From NCBI RefSeq assembly GCF_000006405.1, contig NW_003207677.1:26618-90617 (forward strand): a DNA stretch of 64,000 bases. Reading direction: 5' to 3'. A program made the translations under genes and the position numbers. This document shows, piece after piece, positions 35,002 through 46,015 of this stretch (position 1 is its first letter; every line of letters starts with the position of its first letter). The notes under the pieces were generated by a model, which ran no database searches, was not told the origin of the DNA, and saw nothing but the letters and a program-made list of their open reading frames with translations. The DNA is from Perkinsus marinus ATCC 50983. Its lineage: Eukaryota; Perkinsozoa; Perkinsida; Perkinsidae.

Positions 35002-35976
35002 ATGGGTAACTGCTGTCCTGGTGGGAGATCTAAAGACGCCGATGAGGACGGTGATAAGGCAGAGGACCGATACAAAACGGAGCCTAACTGTAACTTGTGG
35101 GAAAATACTTATAGTCCAACGGCCATATAACTTCTGCGTCCTGCTGGTCACCTTTGATCATCTTTTTCTGCACATGAGTGAAATGAGATTACGCCTGCAT
35201 TCTGGTCTGCTTCACAAGCTTCTCTTTTTATCTCAGCACACGAGCAAGATGGGTTCTCGAGTTCAAGCTCAAGTATATCCTATGGCTCCGTGTCTCAGAG
35301 TGAACCTCAACAGCAGCGAATGAGCGGAGCGTATGGAGAAATAATCGCTGACGAGAAAACAGAAATCCCCGGTGAGGAAAAGCCAAGGAGCGAGGCTCAA
35401 CCGCGCCGGACGAGCGCATTCAACAGAAGGCTCACTACACAACTGATCATCCGTGATCTCAACCAGGCTGTCGCAGCGGATTTGGAGAAGAGGTTGAATG
35501 AATTGAACCAGTCTTGGCAATCAGCAGACCTTCACGAGGCGGATCGAGAGGAAGATATTTCTTATGAGACAGGTGGAAGGTTCGAAGTAGAGCGTCACAG
35601 CGAGCTTACAACGCCCTACCATTTGAATCGTGCGAGTAGCGTATTGGCGCCACCACGAATATTAGTCCGAGCTCCTACAAAGAAAGCACTCCGAGAAAGC
35701 TTCGGGATCTCATCTGGCCTGGATGTACACCATCACGACTTCTACCGCACACCGACCTTCGCTGATGCCCTGCCTAGGAGGGACACACGCGACGAAGTGA
35801 TCTATCAATTCGCTCCACACGTTCACACCCCGAGGTCGGTGTTGATCTACGACGCAGCTCGAAAGAGCTCGAGAACGCTGCGCCCAATAATGGTCAGGTC
35901 TGGGACAGCGAATGAACTGGGGCTCTACCTCGGTAAATATGATGATGAAACTGGACACTACTGTGACGATCTATAA
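35002..35976 (+). CDS. Predicted N-myristoylated/palmitoylated protein (MGNCC start)
   Basis: The start at 35002 gives MGNCCPGGRSKDADEDGDK, a textbook dual-acylation signal: Gly2 for myristate, Cys4 and Cys5 for palmitate. A 147-nt intron (35090-35236, gtaact to tctcag) joins PN to [18 protein letters not shown] in frame. The remainder (to TAA 35976) is 240 residues, rich in charged residues and Arg, with LNQAVAADLEKRLNELNQSW, RASSVLAPPRILVRAPTKKA and VLIYDAARKSSRTLRPIMV. No domain was recognised. Attachment to the cytosolic face of the plasma membrane or alveolar sacs is an inference from the N-terminus. Alveolates use such signals widely for pellicle proteins. Confidence 0.75.
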
Positions 35977-38018
35977 CTTGTATCCAGATCCATACTGCTG
36001 TTGGATGGTTCTATCGGTGTCAGTTTGACTCAGATGATCGTACAATGCATGATGCAGTTGTTGTGATTGACTTGAAAACCAGGTGTTAAAATATAAGCAC
36101 TAATATTGATTGTCTTGTGTATAGTGACTATTGAGATGACCCGAAGAACCCGCAGCCTCAGAGATCTTGAATGCTATCATGTACGATCTATGATAGCAAC
36201 GGTATAGTAACACAATTTTCGCTGGGGCTACTAGCATCCGGGATTGCAGCACGAACAGTGTATGAGCAAAATCACTGATTGATCCAATGAGATACGATAC
36301 AGTTCTGTTTACTGACTTTTGAAGATGAGATCATGGTTCGAGGGTCTGTCATCGATTTAATCAACGATCCCACCACAGCAACTGGAAAGGAGTCTGCATT
36401 TAAAGCCTATTTCTTCGAGGCCCTTCGGAACATGTCCTTAATCTTCACCTACGGATGATGCTATCGATAAATCTAACATCCTGATGAAACCGAAGACTGT
36501 CTCGTAGATGAGCCGCTTCCCCTTTGTTTTGGGATGCGTATCTCCGTTGCTACTTGCTTGGCCAGCGTCTGTCGTCCCCATCGTTACTAGTCTCCAAGTC
36601 GAGTCTAAGCTGATGAGACTGAAGTCGAAGTGTTGCGATGATCTGCATGAGAAATATTGTTCCGTATATATCTGTGGCCTTCTTGTTCAAGATCTCAGTT
36701 GGGCTTGTGTGTTCCTCAATTAGGATCAAACAAACACAGAAGAAAATATCCTCTCTCCGAGGTTGTATCGGAATTGACCCCGACTGCACAGAGAGATGCA
36801 CGAGCGCAAAGACATCAACAGAGATGAGCCTTCCAGGTGCTCTATGAAATTCGGCAAATTGCCTTCTACATCGTATGGCAGGCATCATAATCAACCCGTC
36901 CCAGCACACGCGAGCCGGTCGAGTAACTCTAAAGCGCTGCACAGTTTTGATGATTCCGAGATAACAGGGGGACCTGAATTCCCACAGGAACCCGCAGAGC
37001 AAGTACAAAGCATCTGCAGCAGTGCCTGTATATGTTACCCGTACAAAGCCCGAAATAACCCACTGGTGGCAAAAAAGTTACTTGCAAGTGAAGACTTGGT
37101 GATGCAATATCGTCCTCATGTTGGCGATGCATGAGTACGGATGAATGACTCAGTCTCAGTGTCCTGAAGATATTGCTATTCAAATCAGTACGATGAGTTC
37201 TCGCATATGATGACTAGTGTGAACACAAAACATGAGATACAGAATGTAGGATGATATATGTTACAAAATCAGCAGGGTATCGATCTACAGCTGTACTGCC
37301 ACGCGAGCCGATAATTCGATAACGGCGGTCAGTGACGATGAGCTCTATTATTAGTAGATGCAACAACAGTGTATCAATATTACTGCTCTTCTCATTGCAA
37401 GCTGGCAACACCCAAAGGCTTCACAGATCAGCCTGCCTTTCATCTTCTCATAAACACCGTAGTGTGCGAAGAACTCAAGCGGAAAACAGAGACGAGGCCA
37501 AATAGTGACACTGCGAGCTGCCTCGCTGTATAGTCACCTCTAAACTGGCCGAAGAACTACAGTCGAGACACGCTTCTGATGATAGGAAACAGAGGACGAT
37601 GGACTGAAAGTCGAATAAGGAGTCCAGAGCACGACAGTGTTAACTTTAAAAGCGGCAGTTTACCACACCCATAGATTAACCTATGGCTTAGTTTTAGAGA
37701 TGATACGAAGCAACTCACCATGCATACAAAGACCGTCTTATATTATCTAATGTAGTAGCACATGATGAGACAGATAGCTCACCAGGCAGAGGTGAGGTCA
37801 CTGCTCATCAGGTGAGGAAACAGATGCAAAGAAAAGAAACCCTGAGGGGTGTGGTCATGGCTTTGACGATAATCATGATAGGAATGATGACCATGACCAC
37901 GACCATCGACGTGCTTGTTGTTGGTGAAAGATCATCATTCACAACCTACATTACAGTATTAATGCTACTTAGTGTACTTGAACAACTTGATGATGATGAT
38001 GCCGTAGTCACCCCGGAC
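35977..38018. other. Spacer, low-confidence open frames only
   Basis: A plus-strand frame at 36508-36723 begins MSRFPFVLGCVSPLLLAWPA, which looks like a signal peptide, and another follows at 36796-37134. No consistent intron joined them. Minus-strand frames opposite look like shadows. No dispersed repeat was recognised. Confidence 0.35.
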
Positions 38019-38459
38019 TTAGGCGTGTATGGTGGCAGACGTTTCGACCGTAGAAGCATAACCATACCAAGGTTGAGTGCTGGGAGTCTGCGTTGATTCC
38101 ACCGCAAGAGTAATGGTCGGATCTTCAGAAGACGAGTACATTGACGACGATGAAATTGTTGTCGAGTTCTCTCCAAAGAACAAGTCGCCGCAATATGCTG
38201 CCACAATAGCTATAACAAAAAGAGCCGTTGGGCTCGCCATCTGCACACCCTGTACATCTACCGAACCAGCATGAGAAGACGCATGCCCAGACTCGAACGA
38301 ATACAACAAAGGTGTAGATGAAGCCTCGACAGCTTCTGGAGGGACGTAGTGAATGATGCTGCTAGTTGCTGTTGTTCCCAACCAACCAGATGCGCAAGTA
38401 ATAGCACCGAAAAAAATCGTCAGTTTCACCAACACCGATAGACTCGACATTACGAACAT
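38019..38459 (-). CDS. Secreted or membrane-anchored Ser/Thr-rich protein
   Basis: 147-codon frame starting MFVMSSLSVLVKLTIFFGAI, a clear signal peptide with a likely cut after ITCASG. Next come a Ser-rich stretch, a hydrophobic segment ALFVIAIVAAYCGDLFF (residues about 80-95) and a Ser/Thr/Glu-rich end with SSSSMYSSSEDP. No family was recognised. The stop at 38019 may be replaced by splicing to a further exon. Confidence 0.5.
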   Translation of the reverse strand: MFVMSSLSVLVKLTIFFGAITCASGWLGTTATSSIIHYVPPEAVEASSTPLLYSFESGHASSHAGSVDVQGVQMASPTALFVIAIVAAYCGDLFFGENSTTISSSSMYSSSEDPTITLAVESTQTPSTQPWYGYASTVETSATIHA

Positions 38460-39682
38460 GTACTAAAACATTAGTAAGGAACTTCAGCCTATTCCAACCC
38501 AACTCAAAACATGTTCCCATCAGATGAAAATTTCCATGGACCAATTTGGAGTTATGAAAATGATACCAAGTGATAAGCAGCATTTCCGTTCGATCATCCG
38601 AGAGCGACTTCCCCCGACACTTTGGGAGGCTCCGTAACGACGATACACACAAGTTGAGTAGAATGATATCCAAACGAGGTCGCGCCGGTGGGAAAGACGA
38701 TCTGAGGGCTTCCATGCCGGAATGTATATCCTAATGAACCTACTTGAAATGTGGATGAGGAAACGTCACGAGAGAATCAGCTGTTTACGGCTGGCATGAG
38801 ATCGTATGACGTCGTCTCCTATCATTTACCTTTCTGGTTCATCGGCTTGAGCTTTCCCCGATTTGCAACTTATCGTCGCGGTTGGGGGCACTGTCTGTGA
38901 GCGACAAACACAGAACGGTCATCAGCCAGGGGGTCCAGTGATGGCTTCGCCTCGATTTCGCAGGGGTTGTCGATGCTTGACTCGGAAGTAACCTGACGAT
39001 CGATTCAACGGCGACCAAACGAACCCTCGGGAAGCTCTAGGACGCAACTCTGCGCACAGGGGAAGTCATGGTGACACCGTCGCAACAGTTGGGCGTCTCG
39101 ACGACTATGTGGTCAGTTCGATTCACCCAATGCGCAGCAGCTTTCAGAAGTCCAAAAAGTCAGTTAAACTCACTAGAGCGAGGGGCTCTCGGCTAAGTTT
39201 AGTCGATCGGGTTGTAGTAAAGCTAAGAAGGCCGATAAGGAAGCATCTAGCCTCGCGAGACAGGGGGGCGCATTCTGAGACAATACAGTTTCAAACTTTT
39301 ACTCGTCGTCCTCAACAAAGTCGAGAACACTACGCTAGACTGATGCGATCGATGTCTACAGGCGCGTCTCTAGGGCACTGGGAATAGCGTAGAACAGGGG
39401 TTTCAAAACAAATATGCGCAAAAGGAAACTTGTAGACGAGTAAAAGCAAGAGAGCAAGATTAGGTAAGTCATCGCACATCACTTTACCAAATCGATCGAG
39501 TGATCGATATCACTGAGTGGGCCTCGCGCGAGCCCGATCTCAAACCTCCTCAAGAAACCTTGCTGGTAATAATAACTTCTGACCATCTGCATAGCTGACA
39601 CTTTACCGTTGTTGCTGCACCCTGTGGATGACACTATTACGAGTTGTTCTCTTTCAGGAAGCACCCCTGAAGAATCGTAATT
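38460..39682. other. Spacer, no gene recognised
   Basis: Holds only unsupported open frames (39109-39387 plus, 39479-39904 minus; the latter overlaps the eL30 gene antisense). Confidence 0.4.
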
Positions 39683-40128
39683 ATGGTGTCCAAGAAGCAG
39701 GTACGTCGCCACCACCAACGGTGTGGTTTCAACTACTGCAATATTATCCTTTCCCCTTTTCAGACTAAGGCTCATGAGTCCGTTAACGCCGGCTTGCAGC
39801 TTGTTCTCAAATCTGGCAAGTACACTATTGGTTGGAGGTCTACTATGAAGGTGCGACGATCTACAGTGTTCAATCAATTTCCCTTTACTCGTGTTTTTCT
39901 CCATAGGCGATCCGTTCCGGTAGCGCCAAGCTAGTCCTCGTCTCGAACAACTGCCCTGCTCTTCGTCGTTCCGAGATCGAGTACTACGCCATGCTCTCGA
40001 AGACTGGTGTCCATCACTACGTCGGTGACAACAACGCCCTCGGTACCGCCTGCCGTAGGTTCTACCGCGTTTCCTGCATGGCCGTCCTCGATGCTGGTGA
40101 CTCTGATATTCTCACCGCTCTGGAGTAA
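39683..40128 (+). CDS. RPL30: 60S ribosomal protein eL30
   Basis: Large-subunit protein of the L7Ae/L30e RNA-binding fold. The start at 39683 gives MVSKKQ, followed by intron 1 (39701 to about 39763), then [20 protein letters not shown], intron 2 (about 39849-39905), and [67 protein letters not shown] and TAA at 40126-40128. The conserved NNCPALR and GTACG/R sites are present and the spliced length of about 110 residues is typical. Introns directly after the sixth codon are common in ribosomal protein genes. Confidence 0.95.
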
Positions 40129-40512
40129 AGGAGGCCTCGAGGGATGCCACTCTTAGCGGAGTTTCTTCGGGATTACCCTTACACGGTTTTGTGCACAGTT
40201 TGTTGTCAATTTCATCTCTAGGATGCATATCGTGACAATCCTCGAGATTGTATATGCGATTCCCGCTGATATGGGCTACTCTCGATTCTATATCAATCGC
40301 CGTTCTCACTGAGAACGTGAAAGGGTCGGCTTCGTCGTATAACAAATTCGCTTCCTACGTCCCCGCCGAGCAGAGGTACCCGGAAGCAACGAGTGATGGA
40401 GTAAGTAGGGCGATAAGACAGTGTAAGAGACGCTCCTTGTCAGCTGCCTATCAAAGTGCCTCTGTCGAGACAAGTTTCCCATGCGGGTTCACTCTGTTAC
40501 GGTAATCACTCC
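40129..40512. other. Spacer or unresolved 5' exons of the protease
   Basis: An ATG at about 40222 opens a short frame MHIVTILEIVYAIPADM that could be a signal peptide of the following protease, but the link was not established. Confidence 0.3.
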
Positions 40513-42898
40513 ATGGATATTTCTGGCCAGACTTCTATCGCGCTCTCGGAATTCAAAGTACGGCTCTGCTGGCTCTATAGAATCGGAATTCGTCCGATTC
40601 AGGTCGTCTACAAGAAGCCGGATCCTCTCAGCTCTAATGGGGTAGTGTACATCGTAATTGTGTCTAGTGAAGTTTGTGATATTATAGGCGAATTCGATTC
40701 AAGTCAACTCTGTTGGTGGTCGGATAGAAACTACAGCAGTTGTTACCGACCTTGAGGAAGGTCGATAGGCGTTCGGTACCAAACCTTACTACAGGTTTCC
40801 CGTGGTAGATCCTAGGAAGCTGTCCTATGTGCTGGAGCCTTTGATTGACGTTGCGAATACGCAGTATTTCGGCCCTATCCAGATCGGGACACCTCCGCAA
40901 ACTGCAACGGTCATTTTCGATACCGGAAGTGCCGATATGTGGGTACCAAACTCGAGGTGGGGTTCGAATGCTCGTTTTTTGGAGAGCTCACCGGTGACCA
41001 GATTCCATCCAGCGAATTCTACTACATTCGTGCAGAGTGCAAGTAACAGCTTTCGACGGCTGACCTATGGTGTGGGTTCTGTGCAAGGTCGTATCGGTAG
41101 CATAATCGCGATAACATTATTTTCGACTGATTCACGTTGCCCAGGGTCGGATCGTGTATGTTTTGGAGCTGTCAAGAACGATCCCAGTAGTGACATGGTG
41201 TCACCCCCTCCAAGGAATCTGCCCCTTTGCATTCCGCATCAGAATCTGTATGGCGAGCGCGTGTGAGTAGCTGGACTGTGGCCTCCCTCAGGGTAGTCTC
41301 GGAGACTAGTAAAGATCTCGAAGGAGGTTTATACGATGGCGTAATGGGGTAGTACTGCGGCCCGCTCTCACTCCATCCACCAACTTCTCGGTGCCAGGTT
41401 AGGTTTCTCTGCTCTGAGTACTACTGGGACGACGGCTCTGGAAAATATCATCAGTCGCCTCGCAGAACCAGTAAATACATCAGGGCACTGAGGGCTCACT
41501 GTCCCACCAGGTCCTAGCGTTTTCCTTGATTGAGGATCCTATCGCTGCGGCGACGATGGGCAGTTCGATCACTTTCGGCGGCTTGGATGGAGCCATGTGT
41601 GTAGCAGCAGGGTGGCACGGTTGGCAGCATATCGTCAACAGGTATCGTCCTGATACTCTCACGTGGACCCCTCTGGTTGGCCATGTTTATTGGGCTATGG
41701 AGACGGTGTTGGAAGTACTAGAAGAAAAACCACACGAGAAAGGTAGCGGCCGAAAATTACGGACTCGAAAAATAGAGAAACGATGAAGATGGAGGCTTTT
41801 GTCGAACCTGCGTAGATGGACTTGCCGGGGACGCCGCTGGTGCTGTGAGTGAGGATGGAAAGAATGATGCTAACGATGATATTGGGGCATTTCCAAGGCA
41901 GTTGTTCATCCAGAGACAGGTGACGCCCCTCCCTCCATAGGTGTCGGTCATGTGCATTGGTTCTGCAGGCAGTAGTGCTGGATTCGGGCACGTCGTATCT
42001 GCTGGTGCCAAGGCCTGACTTTGTGAAATTCCTGTCGGCGCTGCTTCCCTCTGATAAACTGGCTGAATGCTCAGCTCTGAAGCCTAGCAACCTACTGGTA
42101 CTGTGACCTCGGATGCTACCGAGGACACCACGTCTCAGATATGCCCATGTCAGCTGCAGAGGTATGCGCGGAAGATCAATGTACGTGTTGTGTGTATTAT
42201 CATCGATTATCACTGACCTCGAACACAGGTTTTGGTCGCTAACAGGCAGTTTCCGATATTCCCGGCTGATTACTTCACCGGACCGGCATTGTCTGGTGGG
42301 CAATGTGTCCTGGAGGTGTGTTGTTATGTTTCTAGCACATGCATGATGATTGGTGATGCTAGGTTCAGATGGGCCACGACACGTCTCCATGGGTTTTTGG
42401 TGACACGTTTATGAAGAAGTTCTACACTGTATTCGATGTTGGCCACTCTCGCATAGGGTGAGATGGAGTCTATTGGAAACATCAAACCAGTACCTCACAG
42501 TTTGGCCGACCGTCTGCATGTTCCGGAGCACTCAGCCTCACGTATGGTCGTCAACTCGCCTCTTTTACCACAGGAGCAAGACGCTCACGATTTCCGCGAG
42601 ACCGAACTCGGAGCCCTTGTGGCAGTAGCCCTGGTAGGAACTGTTAGTCAATAGTCTGCTAGTTACCTTCCGAGTCGCTCAGGTAACGCTACTGTGTTTT
42701 ATGGCGGCCACTTCTACGTCGGTGAGAAGGGCTTTGTCCTGGATGTATCGCCAAGAGCCCTCCCCGGCCCGGCGTGGACCAACTGCTGGGTGCTGCTGGC
42801 CTTTTTCTACTCCCAAGCGACGATCGGATTCGAGGCGGGGCCGTATGCAGGGAAGTGCCCCACTCAGGTGCCGCATTTCGGAGCCTCTCAGGCGATAG
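40513..42898 (+). CDS. Pepsin-like aspartic protease with C-terminal membrane anchor
   Basis: A1-family protease. Seen in order: pro-region, [21 protein letters not shown] (first catalytic Asp at about 40922) with [18 protein letters not shown] (flap Tyr); [46 protein letters not shown] (second catalytic Asp, DSG, about 41970); [40 protein letters not shown] (near 42390-42460). Both catalytic motifs are intact. After this come a Pro/His stem, a hydrophobic segment [18 protein letters not shown] across an intron at about 42635-42682, and a short Arg/Ser-rich cytosolic tail ending at TAG 42898. A different join would run to 43056 and would break the anchor. The start at 40513 is tentative. A type I membrane protease of the secretory pathway is inferred. 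Confidence 0.8.
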
Positions 42899-44254
42899 GG
42901 ATCTTTGAAAGGTTCCATCCGGAGTCCTATGATGTCGCTCGAATGCCGAACCTGACGACCCCACTTATCACTCGGGAACAGCATCGTGCTCATCGTGGTG
43001 GATACCGCGCGCCCCATAGGGGTAATGCTATGCGTCGCAGCTCGACTGTTATTTGATCATGTTTTAGGGGAGCCGGCTCGTCCTCCTCCTCCTACTACTA
43101 CCACATTGCCTCCTGCTACTACGTACTACTTCTACTATCAAGTCTAGCGACATTGATTTATCTCATCGTCGAAGCGAGTATTCGATAGTTTTATGTTTTC
43201 TCCCTCATTCGTGCACAACTGCTCTCATTGTGTGTACTCGGCCTCATGATTGACTTATTGTTGATCGAATCGCTCGGAAACTGTACTATTAACGATCTCT
43301 CGAGACGCTTATGACATGTCGCATGAGCCGCCTTTCAGTGATAGTTTCAGATCTTGTAATATCTTTGTCTTGGAGCTGTGGCGCGTGGTCGAGACATTTC
43401 TTCTCATTAGCTTTTAGCATACTTGACTTGTGCTATGTGCTGGAAGTGCGTCCGCTACTACTACCAAAATAAGACTGAAATAAGCACACAATCGCTCCGC
43501 CAAAGTGAGCGATTACCGTCCCATCAGTCATCTTTCTATAGTCGGTCTGTTGAGCTGGATCGACTCCAATAGTTTCCGTTGTACTCTCTCTTGCTGCTAG
43601 AAGTGTAGGGCTGATTTTTCTCTGGAAATGATCCCCACACTGTTGGCTCATCCTGTGACTCACAGATTCATGCTTGAGGGCTAAGCTGAGTCGTATCAAT
43701 CTGTGCCCTGTGACACATATATGAGACTCCACATCCCTTCTCATAGTTACCGATGCAGATATATCGCTATTGGGCGTGAAGTCCTACATAACGCTCTTTA
43801 CGTTGTTCTGGCAAATCCTCGCATTCGGTCACATTATCATAAAACTCATATTCTAATCACAGGTTGTGCGGAATCTTGTTTTTTGGTAGCGTTTTACGTG
43901 GAGTACGCGAGCTGATCGATATTAGTAGAGCAGAAGCGCTCCGGCATGAGGGAGACTTCGGGGATCTATTCCTTTGGTAGCATATCGATGTGATTGGACT
44001 TTGATAGCAAGTTGAAAACACTTTCTGGTGACGAACTCATCATCAAGCGCAGATGTAAGTGTTGGGTTTCTCGCCACGGGTGAATGGTTTGACCAAGAGG
44101 ACGTAACAGAATGGAAAGTTCCCGCTAGAGACAGCTTGAGAGCTTTGTGCTGAATTTGCGCTTGCGTGCACGATTATTGTGTGCCGCTCCACTAGTTGTT
44201 GTCCCTTATTTTCAGCGACGTTTACTTCGCTTTTGGTTTGTATCGATTGTGATT
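42899..44254. other. Spacer, no gene recognised
   Basis: Includes the alternative 3' end of the protease frame (to 43056) and about 1.1 kb without supported exons. Confidence 0.45.
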
Positions 44255-45169
44255 ATGCCAAACTACATGCCTGATTCTATTAATAGTACTGTTGAGAGTG
44301 CCACTCTGAAGACTCAGAAGATGGTTGATGATTTCAAGAAGACGGACACTGGGAAGAAAGTAAGCCGCTCAACTAGTGCGGCTTTGGGAAGTGTCTACTC
44401 TTTCGTCGACTCTCTCTTGAGTAGAGGTGAGGAGTTGGTTGATCGTTTACTCCCTGAGCCTCAGTCATCTGCTGAAGTCTCTACTGCAAGTCCTCATAGC
44501 TCACATGATGCTGATGGGGTGAGCTCTTTCAGTCGGGCTCTATCTTTGGGCTCGACCGTCTGCTCTCGAGTTCATGCTCGTGCTACTAAAAAGGTCTATG
44601 CGTTTGGTAGCAATGTGAGTGTGTCTTACGAGAAGGCTTATGCTAACGTGGTGGATTATTTCGAGACTTACTTGAGGTCTTTCCAAACTATCTTATCCTA
44701 TGTGAAAGACACTTTTCCCGCGCTGCAGATTGCTGAAGAGGATTTTCTAGCTATTCGCAACAAGGCCACTGAGTGGTGGGCTGCTTTTGTTGAGCGTGTC
44801 CAGAAGGTTTTTTATGAGAATAAAGAGGCCGCTCAGACCTCTATGAAAAAAGGCGAAGATGCGGTTCATCAGTACACTACGCAGGCCAAGGAGACTGCTG
44901 CTAAGTACTCTGCTGATGTGAAGGAAAGAGCCACCAAGGCTAGAGAGACTGCGACCATGTATGCCACTGACGCTAAGGACACTGCTAGCAAGTACGTGGC
45001 TGGTGCTAGGGAGGCCGCTGAGAAGTACGCTGCTGATGCTAAGGATACTGCCAGCAAGTATGCTGTTGATGCTAAGGAGACTGCTGGTAAATACGCCGCT
45101 GACGCCAAGGCGACTGCCGACAAATACTATCAAACTGCTACTGATAAGGTGAATGCTACTAGTAAGTGA
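44255..45169 (+). CDS. LEA-like protein with 11-residue repeats
   Basis: Intronless. The frame opens at 44147, but a ttttcag acceptor lies at 44215, and the ATG at 44255 (MPNYMPDSINSTVESATLK) gives a hydrophilic N-terminus, so that start is preferred. Residues 1-215 are Ser-rich and helical, with LLSRGEELVDRLLPEP. The last 100 residues are about eight 11-mer units of the type A-K-D/E-T-A-x-K-Y-A-A-D (for example AKDTASKYAVD, AKETAGKYAAD), the pattern of group 3 late-embryogenesis-abundant proteins, which form amphipathic helices on drying or at lipid surfaces. A perilipin-like lipid-droplet role is an alternative. Codon use favours gct/aag and looks that of an abundant protein. Confidence 0.75.
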   Translation: MPNYMPDSINSTVESATLKTQKMVDDFKKTDTGKKVSRSTSAALGSVYSFVDSLLSRGEELVDRLLPEPQSSAEVSTASPHSSHDADGVSSFSRALSLGSTVCSRVHARATKKVYAFGSNVSVSYEKAYANVVDYFETYLRSFQTILSYVKDTFPALQIAEEDFLAIRNKATEWWAAFVERVQKVFYENKEAAQTSMKKGEDAVHQYTTQAKETAAKYSADVKERATKARETATMYATDAKDTASKYVAGAREAAEKYAADAKDTASKYAVDAKETAGKYAADAKATADKYYQTATDKVNATSK

Positions 45170-46015
45170 ATGTCGCAGGTTTCATCATAAAACAAATATT
45201 ATTTTGGTGGGGTTCGTGGAACCCACCTGATTTGTAGCAGCCACTCGTGCTGCACGGTACGGTTGAGTCTCATGAGTGGACTTACGTTACCTATATCGTC
45301 AGTTATATTTTCTCGTAGCGTTTTGGGTGTTGTGCTAGTCCCGGACGATAACAGGGTAGACTATCATCTGGATTATTGAATCTTATGGATAGTCTTGAGT
45401 TATCAGGGAGGACAGAAGGTTTTAGTAAGGGGAAACAGGCGATACAGTGTATGGTAGAAATCCATCATAAACCAGTATTATCAATAGCCTGATTTATCTA
45501 TTCACCCACTATGCACTGTGGTGGTCGATTGTTTGCTGAGGCTTATCGATGACATTATCGTCGCTTAGTAATTCGTTCAAGTCAAATGAGAAAAGGTCAT
45601 GTTTCTGTAGCCTCAGTTGGATTGGGCAAGGTCCGGCAGAGAAGACTATATCAGACTGTATTGTCGGTTTGTTGACTATATCTCGATGATGTTCTCACTT
45701 GACCTGAGGTCACTGAATTTCGTACTGTGCAACCCAAAACCAATAGTATATCCGAGAAGTACTAAGCGGAAACCTTCCTCTCCACAACATTCGGCTGCTG
45801 CTAGTAGTATTATCCGGACCGTCTGTTCAAGTCGGATTAGCGGTTTCTCTAGGATGGTTGTATTAATAAGCCCGACAGTTTGACCTCCCTGTCCCCCCAC
45901 GTTCTGGTCTTAGTATGGCAGAACTACGATGGGGCCAAGTTCAGTGACTACTTAACACATGCAGAAAATATCAACTTAGAAACAAATACGTAACACCAGA
46001 AAAGCATGGTAGACG
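45170..46015. other. Spacer, no gene recognised
   Basis: Contains only short unsupported open frames, one each on plus (45617-45883) and minus (45676-45900). Confidence 0.45.

Noticed and set aside
42694-43056. Alternative 3' exon of the protease
   Set aside because: It is longer, but it loses the hydrophobic anchor that appears when a well-formed 49-nt intron is removed. Kept only as an alternative.
43370-43400. Further introner core ('gctgtggcgcgtgg')
   Set aside because: Only about eight bases match and no intron context is known; expected by chance.
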